From positions 1 to 40,620 of the forward strand of contig JAPDPQ010000041.1 of NCBI GenBank assembly GCA_034506395.1: a stretch of 40,620 bases of DNA, given 5' to 3'. Shown here in pieces: positions 7,405 to 15,512 of this stretch (its first letter is position 1; every line of letters begins with the position of its first letter). The notes beneath the pieces are model-generated. The model saw nothing but the letters and a program-made list of their open reading frames with translations. It did not search any database and was not told where the DNA came from. The DNA comes from a candidate division KSB1 bacterium (GTDB lineage Bacteria > Zhuqueibacterota > Zhuqueibacteria > Thermofontimicrobiales > Thermofontimicrobiaceae). The translations under genes and the position numbers were made by a program.

Positions 7405-7457
7405 CCCCTTAATTTTGTCGTTAATGCTGTTTATCTGAAAGGGGCAAAATTAAGGGG
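7405..7457 (+). terminator. Rho-independent terminator after malic enzyme gene
   Basis: A perfect 13-base inverted repeat CCCCTTAATTTTG (7405-7417) with CAAAATTAAGGGG (7445-7457) closes a 27-base loop. GGAATC and a T5 run (7462-7467) follow. The loop is longer than usual, but stem and T-run position fit termination about 80 bases after the stop codon. Confidence 0.65.
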
Positions 7458-7489
7458 GAATCTTTTTGGTATTATGGAGGAATTGAACC

Positions 7490-8605
7490 ATGATGAAAAG
7501 CATTATTGTTCGGTTACTAATGGTGGCACTCATCTCGCTTGGCTTGACCAATTCTTTGTCAGCCCAAATCACTCTCACTTCCAAAGATGCACCAAGCACG
7601 ACTGACATTTACTTTGTGATGGCGAGCGCAGATACGGTGCCAATCGATCTGGGACAGCCTGGCGAAAATCGGTACTGGGATTTTAGCAATATTGTGTTTA
7701 CCAGTGAAGAATATTGGCGTGTGGTCGATTTCAGTAGCTCGCCTTTCGCATATCGATTTCCCACTGGGAATTTGGCCTATCAGGTAACGGAATACGCAAA
7801 AGATACGACCTACCTTACTTATAATTATGCGCGATTGACCGAGTCCGAATTAACACAATTGGGACGAGGGGTTTATCGAATCGTCGGCACGGATACCTCC
7901 ATTAAAGAAATTGTGGTTGCCAAGCGCTCCAAACCACAATTATACCTTCCACTCAGCTACGGAAATCCGCCCTGGGATTCGGTGATTGAGGTAGATACCG
8001 TTTATAGCGGCCTGGCCGTAACGGTGATCGATTCAAATTATAACACCGTTGATGCATGGGGAAAGATAAAGACGGTATTGGGTGAATTTCCCTGCTTGAG
8101 AATCAGGCAGAATCATTCCACAATTGCTCGTTCCAAACTTTTCCCAGCGCTCAAATTTGTGGTTGAGCTGAATATCAGCTATTATTGGGTGGCTTCTCAA
8201 TATGGGATCGTCGCAACGGTAAGTGGCATGAGCGATGTGACCAATCCCAATCCCGATCCCAATTTTAAAACAGCTAAAAGCGTCAATATCATGAAAACGT
8301 TTCTTACTTCTATTGGCAATGTTGCGAGAGCTGAACCACCAGGAAGTTTTGAGTTATTCCAGAACTACCCCAATCCATTCAATCCCAAAACAATACTTCG
8401 CTACCGGATCGATCGATCAAGTGAGGTAAAACTCAAGGTGTTCAACCTGGCTGGACAAGAACTCGCCATATTGGTCAATACGCGCCAAAATCCTGGCAGC
8501 TACGAAATCGAATGGGATGCGGGAGATTTACCATCCGGAATCTACTATTTTCAAATTGAGGCAAATAATCAACGGCTATCAAAGAAGGGCATGTTGTTGA
8601 AATAA
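7490..8605 (+). CDS. Secreted protein with C-terminal FlgD-Ig/T9SS-type sorting domain
   Basis: The 371-residue protein has a clear signal peptide (residues 1-25, cleavage likely after NSLSA). A central beta-rich region of no recognised family follows. The last 85 residues or so match the sorting module common in FCB-group bacteria: FELFQNYPNPFNPKT, then VKLKVFNLAGQEL, then GSYEIEWDAGDLPSGIYYFQI and a final Lys-rich KKGMLLK. Such domains mark cargo for type IX-like secretion or surface anchoring. GGAGG lies about 10 bases before the ATG. It has its own transcription unit between two terminator-like hairpins. Function of the central domain is unknown. Confidence 0.88.
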   Translation: MMKSIIVRLLMVALISLGLTNSLSAQITLTSKDAPSTTDIYFVMASADTVPIDLGQPGENRYWDFSNIVFTSEEYWRVVDFSSSPFAYRFPTGNLAYQVTEYAKDTTYLTYNYARLTESELTQLGRGVYRIVGTDTSIKEIVVAKRSKPQLYLPLSYGNPPWDSVIEVDTVYSGLAVTVIDSNYNTVDAWGKIKTVLGEFPCLRIRQNHSTIARSKLFPALKFVVELNISYYWVASQYGIVATVSGMSDVTNPNPDPNFKTAKSVNIMKTFLTSIGNVARAEPPGSFELFQNYPNPFNPKTILRYRIDRSSEVKLKVFNLAGQELAILVNTRQNPGSYEIEWDAGDLPSGIYYFQIEANNQRLSKKGMLLK

Positions 8606-8659
8606 TATCCCTGAAATCGCCGAGATGTTGATAAGTTGATTCCAAGCAATTCTGGATAT

Positions 8660-8684
8660 GACATCCCCATTTGGGGGTGATGTC
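8660..8684 (+). terminator. Hairpin after secreted protein gene, weak terminator candidate
   Basis: GACATC (8660-8665) pairs with GATGTC (8679-8684), and an inner CCC/GGG extends the stem with a small bulge around a short T-rich loop. No T-run follows, so termination is uncertain. The rest of 8606-8841 holds no gene I can recognise. Confidence 0.35.
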
Positions 8685-8841
8685 CCTGAAACGCCATCGA
8701 GATGAATATGCGACTGATCCATTCGCATATTTGATGGAATAGCAAAAGCGCTATGGCGCAAAATACTTCTCCCTATTTTTTGCAGTGGAAAAAGTAATGA
8801 GACAGGGCTTAACTGTTAGTGAAGGATAATTTGAGTTTGAG

Positions 8842-10554
8842 ATGAATGATCAACAGACAAAACGATCGGCTGCAGTACTGGTTTGTGGGGCTGGGATTAC
8901 TGGGATTCAAACCGCATTAGATTTGGCAAATCGCGGGGTGAAGGTATATTTGGTTGAAAAAAGCCCAATAGTCGGTGGATTATCCGCGAAATTAGATCGG
9001 AGCGCACCAGATGATTGGCCGATTACGTGTCAAATGGCACCGGCCATCGATTTGCTGAGCCGCCATCCAAATATTGAATTGATCGCCAATGCCGACATTC
9101 TCAGCATCAAAAAGAAAGATGGCGTGTTCGAAGCCAATATTCGAAAAAATCCTTCTCGCATCACTGACCAGTGTGTCGATTGCGGGGCTTGTGTGCAGGT
9201 ATGTCCCATTAAGCCATATAGCCGCTTTAATGAAGGGCTGGCGTTGCGAACCGCGATCGATATCGATAGCAAAAGCTTCTTATCCACTTGCTATAACATC
9301 GAAAAAGAGACGCCAATCTGCCAGGAGACTTGCCCAGTCCACATTGATATTCGGAAATATATTGGCTTGATCGCGGCTGGCCGATATTTGGATGCGTTAG
9401 CCGTGATCCGAGAGCGAAATCCATTGCCGGCGATCTGCGGCCGGGTCTGTAATCATCCCTGTGAGGGCGCCTGCAATCGCGGTCGGCAGGATGAGCCGGT
9501 AGCAATTGATGCGCTAAAGCGATTTGTGGCTGACTATGAATTGGAGCTGAAAAAACAGGGCAAAATTCCGAAGCCGGTCGCTCCCCCTGTGAATGAAAAA
9601 TTGGGCAAGGTCGCCATCGTTGGCTCTGGCCCAGCGGGATTGACCGTTGCCCATGACTTAGCGCTTCGAGGCATTCGCTCTACGATTTTTGAATCCGCAC
9701 CAGTCCCTGGCGGAATGCTCTGGCTTGCCATTCCTGAGTATCGTTTACCGCGCGACATTATTCAAACAGAAGTGGACTATATTTGCGATCTCGGTGTAGA
9801 ATTAAAGCTCAATACACCAATCAATAAACACTATACGATTGACGATTTGCTCAAAGATGGCTACCGAGCGGTTTTTCTGGGCATTGGGGCGCATCAAGGA
9901 TTGAAACTGGGGGTGCCTGGTGAGGACGATTATGAGGGATTTTTGGATTGTATCGTGTTTTTGCGCCGAGTGAACCTGGGCGATAAAACCAAACCGGGTC
10001 GAAGGGTAATCGTCATTGGTGGCGGAAATTCTGCTATTGATGCCGCGCGAACGGCCTTGCGTCTCGGGTCTGAGGAAGTTCATATCGTATATCGAAGAAC
10101 CGTGAAAGAGATGCCAGCCAATCCCTGGGAGATCGAAGAGGCAGAAAAAGAGGGTGTGAAAATCACCTATCTCGCGGCTCCGGTCAAGATTCTCGGCGAA
10201 AATGGCCGCGTAGTCGGGATGCGCTGCATCCGAATGAAACTGGGCAAGCTCGACGCCAGCGGAAGAAGAAGTCCAGTTCCGATCCCAGGGACCGAGTTCG
10301 ATATTGAAGCTGACGTGATTGTGCCTGCTATTAGCCAGCAGCCCGATATTTCATTCCTCCACGAAGGCCATGGATTATCGATCACCAAATGGAACTCGTT
10401 CGATGTCAATCCCAGGACCATGCAAACCAACCGGCCAGAAATCTTCGCAGGTGGTGATGCCGTGACTGGTCCAGCCACCGTCATCCAAGCAATCGCAGCA
10501 GGGCATCAGGCCGCGATTTCGATTGAAAAATTTTTAAAGGGCGAAAAACTTTGA
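8842..10554 (+). CDS. HdrA N-terminal half joined to NfnB/GltD-like NAD(P)H oxidoreductase
   Basis: This 570-residue protein is a hybrid. Residues 10-110 are an HdrA-type FAD Rossmann half (CGAGITGIQTALDLANRG, then GGLSAKLDRSAPDDWP and SRHPNIELI). CVDCGACVQVCP (111-122) is the first 4Fe-4S motif of the HdrA inserted ferredoxin. From about residue 158 it turns into the GltD/NfnB family: the Cys cluster CQETCP...CGRVC...CEGAC, the FAD loop VAIVGSGPAGLTVA (257-270), and the NAD(P)H loop VIGGGNSAID (391-400) with the VYRRT arginines typical of NADPH binding, ending in IFAGGDAVTGPATV. GltD/NfnB proteins move electrons between NAD(P)H, FAD and FeS centres. The chain stops just before the usual GltD tail, which begins the next gene (10744), so both products must act together. 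No MvhD gene accompanies this pair. Reaction partners are unknown. Confidence 0.88.
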   Translation: MNDQQTKRSAAVLVCGAGITGIQTALDLANRGVKVYLVEKSPIVGGLSAKLDRSAPDDWPITCQMAPAIDLLSRHPNIELIANADILSIKKKDGVFEANIRKNPSRITDQCVDCGACVQVCPIKPYSRFNEGLALRTAIDIDSKSFLSTCYNIEKETPICQETCPVHIDIRKYIGLIAAGRYLDALAVIRERNPLPAICGRVCNHPCEGACNRGRQDEPVAIDALKRFVADYELELKKQGKIPKPVAPPVNEKLGKVAIVGSGPAGLTVAHDLALRGIRSTIFESAPVPGGMLWLAIPEYRLPRDIIQTEVDYICDLGVELKLNTPINKHYTIDDLLKDGYRAVFLGIGAHQGLKLGVPGEDDYEGFLDCIVFLRRVNLGDKTKPGRRVIVIGGGNSAIDAARTALRLGSEEVHIVYRRTVKEMPANPWEIEEAEKEGVKITYLAAPVKILGENGRVVGMRCIRMKLGKLDASGRRSPVPIPGTEFDIEADVIVPAISQQPDISFLHEGHGLSITKWNSFDVNPRTMQTNRPEIFAGGDAVTGPATVIQAIAAGHQAAISIEKFLKGEKL

Positions 10555-10743
10555 TCAATTTTTGGACAAACCGGCTTTCATTACGGCTAAATGTAGCTAC
10601 TGCCAACCTGAATGATTCATAAGATAAAATCTCTTGGTTACGACAAGGGAGCTGGCGAATTTCGTTGTTTGAAAAGCTCGATCTCAGTTCCCAATAAAAG
10701 TGTTGGTCATCTAACGCATACAACTCATTTTTCGGAGCAGTAA

Positions 10744-13179
10744 ATGAAAAAAGATAAGTTCATCACTGATTTCGATGACATCCCAACTCCCCGTCAAAGA
10801 ATGCCGCACCTGCCTCTGGAGGAACGAAAGCTGAATTTCAAGGAAGTCGAATTGGGTTTTACCGAAGAACTTGCCTTGCGTGAGACCAGCCGATGCCTCA
10901 GTTGTCGACGCTGCATTGGCTGCGGATTATGTTTGGCAGAATGCGACTTTCGAGCAATCGATTATGACCAGAAAGAACAGTATCTCACGCTTTCAGTGAA
11001 TGCAGTCGTGGTCGCAGGTGGAATCGAACCGTTTGATGCCCGAAAAAAGCCAGAATTCGGTTATGCCTATTACCCCAACGTCATCACCAATATCGAATTC
11101 GAGCGAATTTTAAACGCCAATGGTCCATTCGCTGGGATTATCATGCGACCATCAGATGGGGAGATCCCGGAGCGGCTCGCTTTTATTCAATGTGTAGGCT
11201 CGCGCGACGAAGGGCTTGGGGCTAACTACTGCTCCAATATTTGCTGTCTAACGACCTTAAAGCAAGCCATACAAGCTATCGACAGGGTCAAAAACATCGA
11301 AGTTACCATCTATTATCGGGACTTGCGGCCATTTACTTATGAGGGAGAGTTGTTTTATCGAAAGGCCAAAGATGAATATGGCATCAAATTTATCCCAGCG
11401 CAAGTCGAACGGCTTGAAGAAGATCCTCAAACCGATCGCATCACGGTTCATTATCGCCAGCACGAAAAAAATTTAGCCGCACCCCACGATTTGGTTGTGC
11501 TTGCCAGTGGCATAACAACTTCAACCGAGCTCAAGCGATTGAGCCGACAGATTGGCGCGCGATTGAATAAATACGGTTTCTTCCCCAATTCGATCGCCAC
11601 ACCAGTGGCAACTGCTCAAGAAGGGGTCTGGTTGGCGGGCTCAATCACGCGACCGACTGATCTTAGCTCATCATTGGCCCAAGCCAGCGCAGTCGCTGCC
11701 CGAGTGATGCAATCATTTTCTCAACAAGGGCTTTCTTTTGATCACATCGCACCGCCTGAGGCGTCGTCCACCGACCAGCAGTTCCAAGATGGAACGGCTA
11801 TTTTCTTCTGCCGCTACGGGATTGAATCGCAGTTTGCCGTGGATGCTGATTCGCTTATCAAATCGATTAATCTTTCTCCAAAAGATATGGTGATCAGTGA
11901 TCTTGAATACGCCTGCAATACCACTGGGAAGCGCAAGATCGTGGAGAGCCTTAATCTTCATCGGCCCAGAAAAATTGTCATAGCCCCTTGCTATAGCAGC
12001 ACAAATCATTTGGCCATGTTTCAGCGGCTCATCGCCCCATTCGGCTATAACGCTGATCAATTGTCCATTTTCAATATCGAGCTAAACAAAACTGCGGATA
12101 CCGAAACAATCAAACAACGCCTGATGGAAATAGTCGAAGTTTCCGTGCCCCAGTCGATACCTGTTGGTCATAAACTCCCAGTGATCCCTCACGCAGCAGT
12201 TCTCGGAGATTCGTTAGTTGCACTACAATCTGCCTTAGATATTGCTGATCAGGGATTCGAAGTTTCACTGCTTGCCTTTAATTCTCAGCTTGGGAAAAAC
12301 GATCAAAAAATTTTCTGGTTCGTGCCTGAACTTGATCAAATGCTTAATGACCTGATGATTCGAACTCAGCAACACCCGCGAATCAAAATTTATCATCATT
12401 GTCAGCTCCAATCCTGGAAAAAGATCGAAGCCAATCACCGCATCGAATTTATCGCTGACGATCAGCAACAATCATTGGACGTAGGCGCGATTGTCATTGC
12501 CCCATCTGCTCAGGCATATCAGCCGGTAGAATTTCATTACGGCCAGCAGGGGAACGTCTTCACGCAGGCTGAGCTGGCCAAACGGTTAGAAGATCAATCA
12601 TTTTCCTTTCAAAAAATTGCCATGATCCAATGCATTGGATCTCGTCGGCCCGATCGGCCTTATTGTAGCCAACTCTGCTGCCAATCCGCCATCCTCAATG
12701 CGCTGAAGCTGAAAAACAAAGATCCCAAGATCGATATTGTCATCCTCCATCGCGATATTCGCGTTTATGATTTCGAAGAGGATAATTATGCCGAGGCCAT
12801 CGAAAAAGGCGTCCAATTTATTCGAATGGAGCATGAACCGCTGATAGAAATGGATCATGGGGAATTTCGCGTCACCGTAATTGATGATCTCAGCAAACAG
12901 CAGCTTTTATTTCATGCGGATTGCCTGGTGCTGAGCAATGGAATCATCGCTCCCGAAGAAAACAAATTGTTCGCCACGAAGTTGAGCCTCCCAATTGGGG
13001 CAGATGGTTTTTTAGGTGACAACGAAAATGTAATTGCAAAAGATCTATCGGATTCATCTGGCATATTTATAGCTGGATTCGCGCATTCACCCCAGCGTTT
13101 GGAGGATGCTTTGATCCGAGCCACCGCCATTGCTGGCAAAGTTGGTCTCTTGTTCCGCAACGTTGATGCTCAATTTTAA
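10744..13179 (+). CDS. GltD tail + HdrA C-terminal half fused to a degenerate second HdrA unit
   Basis: The 811-residue protein starts with the GltD C-terminal tail (LPLEERKLNFKEVELGF, then SRCLSCRRCIGCGLCLAEC, residues 23-67). It continues as HdrA from AIDYDQKEQ onward, with CVGSRD...YCSNICC at 150-168. It therefore resumes the HdrA exactly where the upstream gene left it. Residues 350-811 align by eye with the whole HdrA at 1734: an N-terminal domain (FFCRYG, APCYSST), an FAD-like fold, and CIGSRR...YCSQLCC at 630-646. There the FAD loop GGGIAGM is replaced by LGDSLVAL (488-494 region) and the ribose-binding acidic residue is gone, so this unit probably cannot bind FAD normally. The C-terminal ferredoxins are absent. 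The start is ATG after GGAGCAG. Likely a scaffold or electron relay of an NAD(P)H-linked Hdr complex. Confidence 0.87.
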   Translation: MKKDKFITDFDDIPTPRQRMPHLPLEERKLNFKEVELGFTEELALRETSRCLSCRRCIGCGLCLAECDFRAIDYDQKEQYLTLSVNAVVVAGGIEPFDARKKPEFGYAYYPNVITNIEFERILNANGPFAGIIMRPSDGEIPERLAFIQCVGSRDEGLGANYCSNICCLTTLKQAIQAIDRVKNIEVTIYYRDLRPFTYEGELFYRKAKDEYGIKFIPAQVERLEEDPQTDRITVHYRQHEKNLAAPHDLVVLASGITTSTELKRLSRQIGARLNKYGFFPNSIATPVATAQEGVWLAGSITRPTDLSSSLAQASAVAARVMQSFSQQGLSFDHIAPPEASSTDQQFQDGTAIFFCRYGIESQFAVDADSLIKSINLSPKDMVISDLEYACNTTGKRKIVESLNLHRPRKIVIAPCYSSTNHLAMFQRLIAPFGYNADQLSIFNIELNKTADTETIKQRLMEIVEVSVPQSIPVGHKLPVIPHAAVLGDSLVALQSALDIADQGFEVSLLAFNSQLGKNDQKIFWFVPELDQMLNDLMIRTQQHPRIKIYHHCQLQSWKKIEANHRIEFIADDQQQSLDVGAIVIAPSAQAYQPVEFHYGQQGNVFTQAELAKRLEDQSFSFQKIAMIQCIGSRRPDRPYCSQLCCQSAILNALKLKNKDPKIDIVILHRDIRVYDFEEDNYAEAIEKGVQFIRMEHEPLIEMDHGEFRVTVIDDLSKQQLLFHADCLVLSNGIIAPEENKLFATKLSLPIGADGFLGDNENVIAKDLSDSSGIFIAGFAHSPQRLEDALIRATAIAGKVGLLFRNVDAQF

Positions 13180-13395
13180 TTATGTTAACGGCCATTTCCC
13201 TCATTCACATTCTTCGCTAATAATAGCTGAATAACTCAAATCGAACATAATCAGCTCCATTCGATTTTACCCATAAATTGCCAGATCGGTGGCGCTAGCA
13301 ACAATCGGTCATGGCTTGCAGGAGGTGTTCAACCTTTTATAGGAGATGGCTGATAAAAAAATGAATGGCATTCATTTTTGGTCTCAAATTTTAGC

Positions 13396-13424
13396 TTGAC
13401 AATTGAAAAAATAATTATTAAATT
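13396..13424 (+). promoter_or_regulatory. Sigma70-type promoter for yceD
   Basis: TTGACA (13396-13401), 17-base spacer, TAAATT (13419-13424). It lies 33 bases before the yceD start and shares its layout with four other promoters in the window. Confidence 0.65.
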
Positions 13425-13456
13425 TGCCCACTTTTATTTTATGAGAAGCGACAAAA

Positions 13457-13969
13457 ATGAAGATCAATCTCGCAAAATTGCATGAGGGGGTCAATCAACT
13501 GGGCTTTCAAATCCGGCCAGTTGAGCTGGGTTTTGATCAAAAAGACGATACGTTATTTTTGTTTCCGAATGACACGTTTGCCGATGTTGAGATCCAAAAA
13601 TTCGGGGACAAATATTTTGTCAATGTTCATTTGGTGACCTTGGCCCATTATAGTTGCGACCGTTGTTTAGAAGAATATGATCGCGACCTGACGGCGGATT
13701 TTCAACTGGTGTACTCGAAGGAGGAGCGGATCGGCGTTGTCGATGATGATGATTTTCGACTTTTGGGTGATAAACAAACTGAGATTGACCTGCGAGAGGA
13801 CATTCGAGAAAACATTTTATTGGTCATCCCCATGAAGCACCTTTGTGATGAGAACTGTAAGGGGCTATGTCCTCACTGCGGTACCAACCTAAATTTCGAG
13901 CGTTGCGATTGTCATCACGAGACAATAGATCCCCGCTGGGAAATATTAAGATTACTTCAGCATAATTAA
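13457..13969 (+). CDS. yceD: DUF177/YceD family protein
   Basis: The 170-residue protein has the DUF177 pattern: a beta-rich N-terminal half, the motif YSCDRCLEEYDRDL, an acidic middle, then REDIRENILLVIP and a C-terminal Cys set (CDENCKGLCPHCGTNLN, then CDCH) that probably binds zinc. YceD homologues are encoded directly upstream of rpmF and are linked to 23S rRNA accumulation or 50S assembly. Here yceD precedes rpmF by 299 bases, wider than the usual tight coupling, and the gap carries its own -10-like sequence and an inverted repeat. The molecular role is known only from family studies. Confidence 0.88.
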   Translation: MKINLAKLHEGVNQLGFQIRPVELGFDQKDDTLFLFPNDTFADVEIQKFGDKYFVNVHLVTLAHYSCDRCLEEYDRDLTADFQLVYSKEERIGVVDDDDFRLLGDKQTEIDLREDIRENILLVIPMKHLCDENCKGLCPHCGTNLNFERCDCHHETIDPRWEILRLLQHN

Positions 13970-14168
13970 TTCACCCATTTTTTGAATTGCCGATGCCAAT
14001 GCATCATCGTACTTCGCAAATAAAAATGGTCCTACCGAGACAAATTTGAACTTTGTCAGATCAGTGTGGTTTAACGAACCAATTAAAACGCACTGACACT
14101 GACGCGTTGAAAATCGAATTAGCGAATTGCCAATTTCACGACGCGAATTGGTTTTCGACTTAAATATC

Positions 14169-14239
14169 CGCTCATATTGGATATGATATGCAGATTTAAT
14201 TGGTTGACCGATCCAATATGAGCGATTTGGTTTTATAAT
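14169..14239 (+). promoter_or_regulatory. 14-bp inverted repeat and -10 element upstream of rpmF-plsX
   Basis: CGCTCATATTGGAT (14169-14182) is repeated as its exact reverse complement ATCCAATATGAGCG (14211-14224). The half-site centres are 42 bases apart, about four helical turns. A perfect TATAAT stands at 14234-14239, so the right arm covers the -35 region, where no good -35 hexamer is seen. This fits a two-half-site operator or activator site, or a leader hairpin if transcription starts upstream. The rest of 13970-14268 shows no gene. Confidence 0.5.
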
Positions 14240-14268
14240 AGATCAGTTAAAATGATTACGAGGGAGTT

Positions 14269-14451
14269 ATGCCACTACCAAAACGACGACATTCAAAGAC
14301 ACGACGGGACAAACGAAGAACTCACTGGAAATTATCTGCCCCCAATGTGGTAGAATGCTCGAATTGCAATCAACCGAAATTGCCACATCGGGCATGCCCC
14401 AATTGTGGCTATTATGACAAACGAATGGTTTTTGTGCCGAAAGAAAGTTAG
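14269..14451 (+). CDS. rpmF: Ribosomal protein bL32
   Basis: The 60-residue protein carries the conserved start MPLPKRRHSKTRRDKRRTHW and the zinc ribbon CSNC...CPNCGYY typical of C-positive bL32. It belongs to the large subunit near the peptidyl-transferase region. The start has GAGGGAG about 7 bases upstream. plsX follows after 38 bases, the classical rpmF-plsX arrangement coupling ribosome and lipid synthesis. With all four cysteines present it should need zinc. Confidence 0.97.
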   Translation: MPLPKRRHSKTRRDKRRTHWKLSAPNVVECSNCNQPKLPHRACPNCGYYDKRMVFVPKES

Positions 14452-14489
14452 ACTCCATCGATTGTTGCTTTGTTGTTTGAGAGAAAGCC

Positions 14490-15512
14490 ATGAGGATTGC
14501 AATTGATGCAATGGGAGGCGACTTTGCTCCCAGACAAAATGTATCAGGGGCGATTTCTGCGGCGCGACGATCTAAGGGTCGATTGGAAATTGTGTTGGTT
14601 GGTGATAAGGTTCAAATTCAAAATGAACTGACGCGCCATTTTCGTATTCAGGATCTGCCGTTGTCCATCCATCATGCATCCGAAAAGGTGGAGATGGATG
14701 AAAGCCCGGCCAGTGCATTGAAACAAAAAAAAGATGCATCGATTTCCGTCGCGATGCAATTACATAAGGAAGGCAAAGTAGATGCTGTGGTAAGCGCTGG
14801 GAATACTGGGGCAGCCTTGGGCTCAGCGCTGTTTCAATTGCGCAAGATCCGTGGCGTTAATCGACCTGCGATCGGTTCATTGCTTCCCAATGGCCGGAGC
14901 GCCACATTATTGATCGATGCTGGCACGAATGTGGATTGCAAGCCGCATCAATTGTTAGAATTTGGGATAATGGGAAGTATCTACATGCGCCAGATGTTCG
15001 GTATAGCGAACCCGCGCGTGGGCCTGATTAATATCGGAAGCGAGAAGGGCAAAGGCAACGAGCAGGTGCAAGCGACTTATGAGCTTCTGGAACAGAGCAA
15101 TCTCAATTTTATTGGCAACATAGAGGGGGGTGATATCCTTCGGGACAAAGTCGATGTCGCAGTGTGCGATGGATTTGTTGGGAACGTCATTCTGAAATTT
15201 GCAGAATCTTTTAACCAGGTGTTCTCATCAAATTTACGTCGGCGCATTGGGAAACGATTGCAATACCTCATTGGCGCATATCTATTGCGTCCGGCCTTTC
15301 GTCATTTGAAACGGACGTTCGATTATGCCGAATACGGAGGCGTGCCGCTGTTGGGGGTCAATGGAGTCGTCATCATTTGTCATGGAAGCTCTTCACCAAA
15401 AGCAATTCGGAATGCCGTTTTTGTCGCCGAAAGAATCATCAACCAAAAGGTCAACGAAAAAATAGAGCAACATTTGAATTTAATAGAGGCAAAAAGTGGA
15501 ACACATTTATAG
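14490..15512 (+). CDS. plsX: Phosphate acyltransferase PlsX
   Basis: PlsX converts acyl-ACP and phosphate to acyl-phosphate, the acyl donor for PlsY in phosphatidic acid synthesis. The 340-residue protein begins with the family signature MRIAIDAMGGDFAP. It continues with VDAVVSAGNTGAALGSA, LIDAGTNVDCKP, NIGSEKGKGNE, and the C-terminal GGVPLLGVNGVVIICHGSS. Length is normal. The 3' end overlaps fabH by 17 bases, which implies translational coupling. It is a peripheral membrane enzyme in most bacteria. Confidence 0.97.
   Translation: MRIAIDAMGGDFAPRQNVSGAISAARRSKGRLEIVLVGDKVQIQNELTRHFRIQDLPLSIHHASEKVEMDESPASALKQKKDASISVAMQLHKEGKVDAVVSAGNTGAALGSALFQLRKIRGVNRPAIGSLLPNGRSATLLIDAGTNVDCKPHQLLEFGIMGSIYMRQMFGIANPRVGLINIGSEKGKGNEQVQATYELLEQSNLNFIGNIEGGDILRDKVDVAVCDGFVGNVILKFAESFNQVFSSNLRRRIGKRLQYLIGAYLLRPAFRHLKRTFDYAEYGGVPLLGVNGVVIICHGSSSPKAIRNAVFVAERIINQKVNEKIEQHLNLIEAKSGTHL

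Noticed and set aside
10555..10743. A frameshift splitting one long HdrA-GltD gene in two
   Set aside because: The 189 bases between the genes do not encode the missing linker in any frame that I could read, and the second gene has its own ATG and ribosome binding site. Two genes are more likely.
1..13179. Qmo complex of sulfate reducers
   Set aside because: The HdrA forms resemble QmoA/QmoB in domain content, but no QmoC, apr or dsr gene is present and MvhD is a separate gene.
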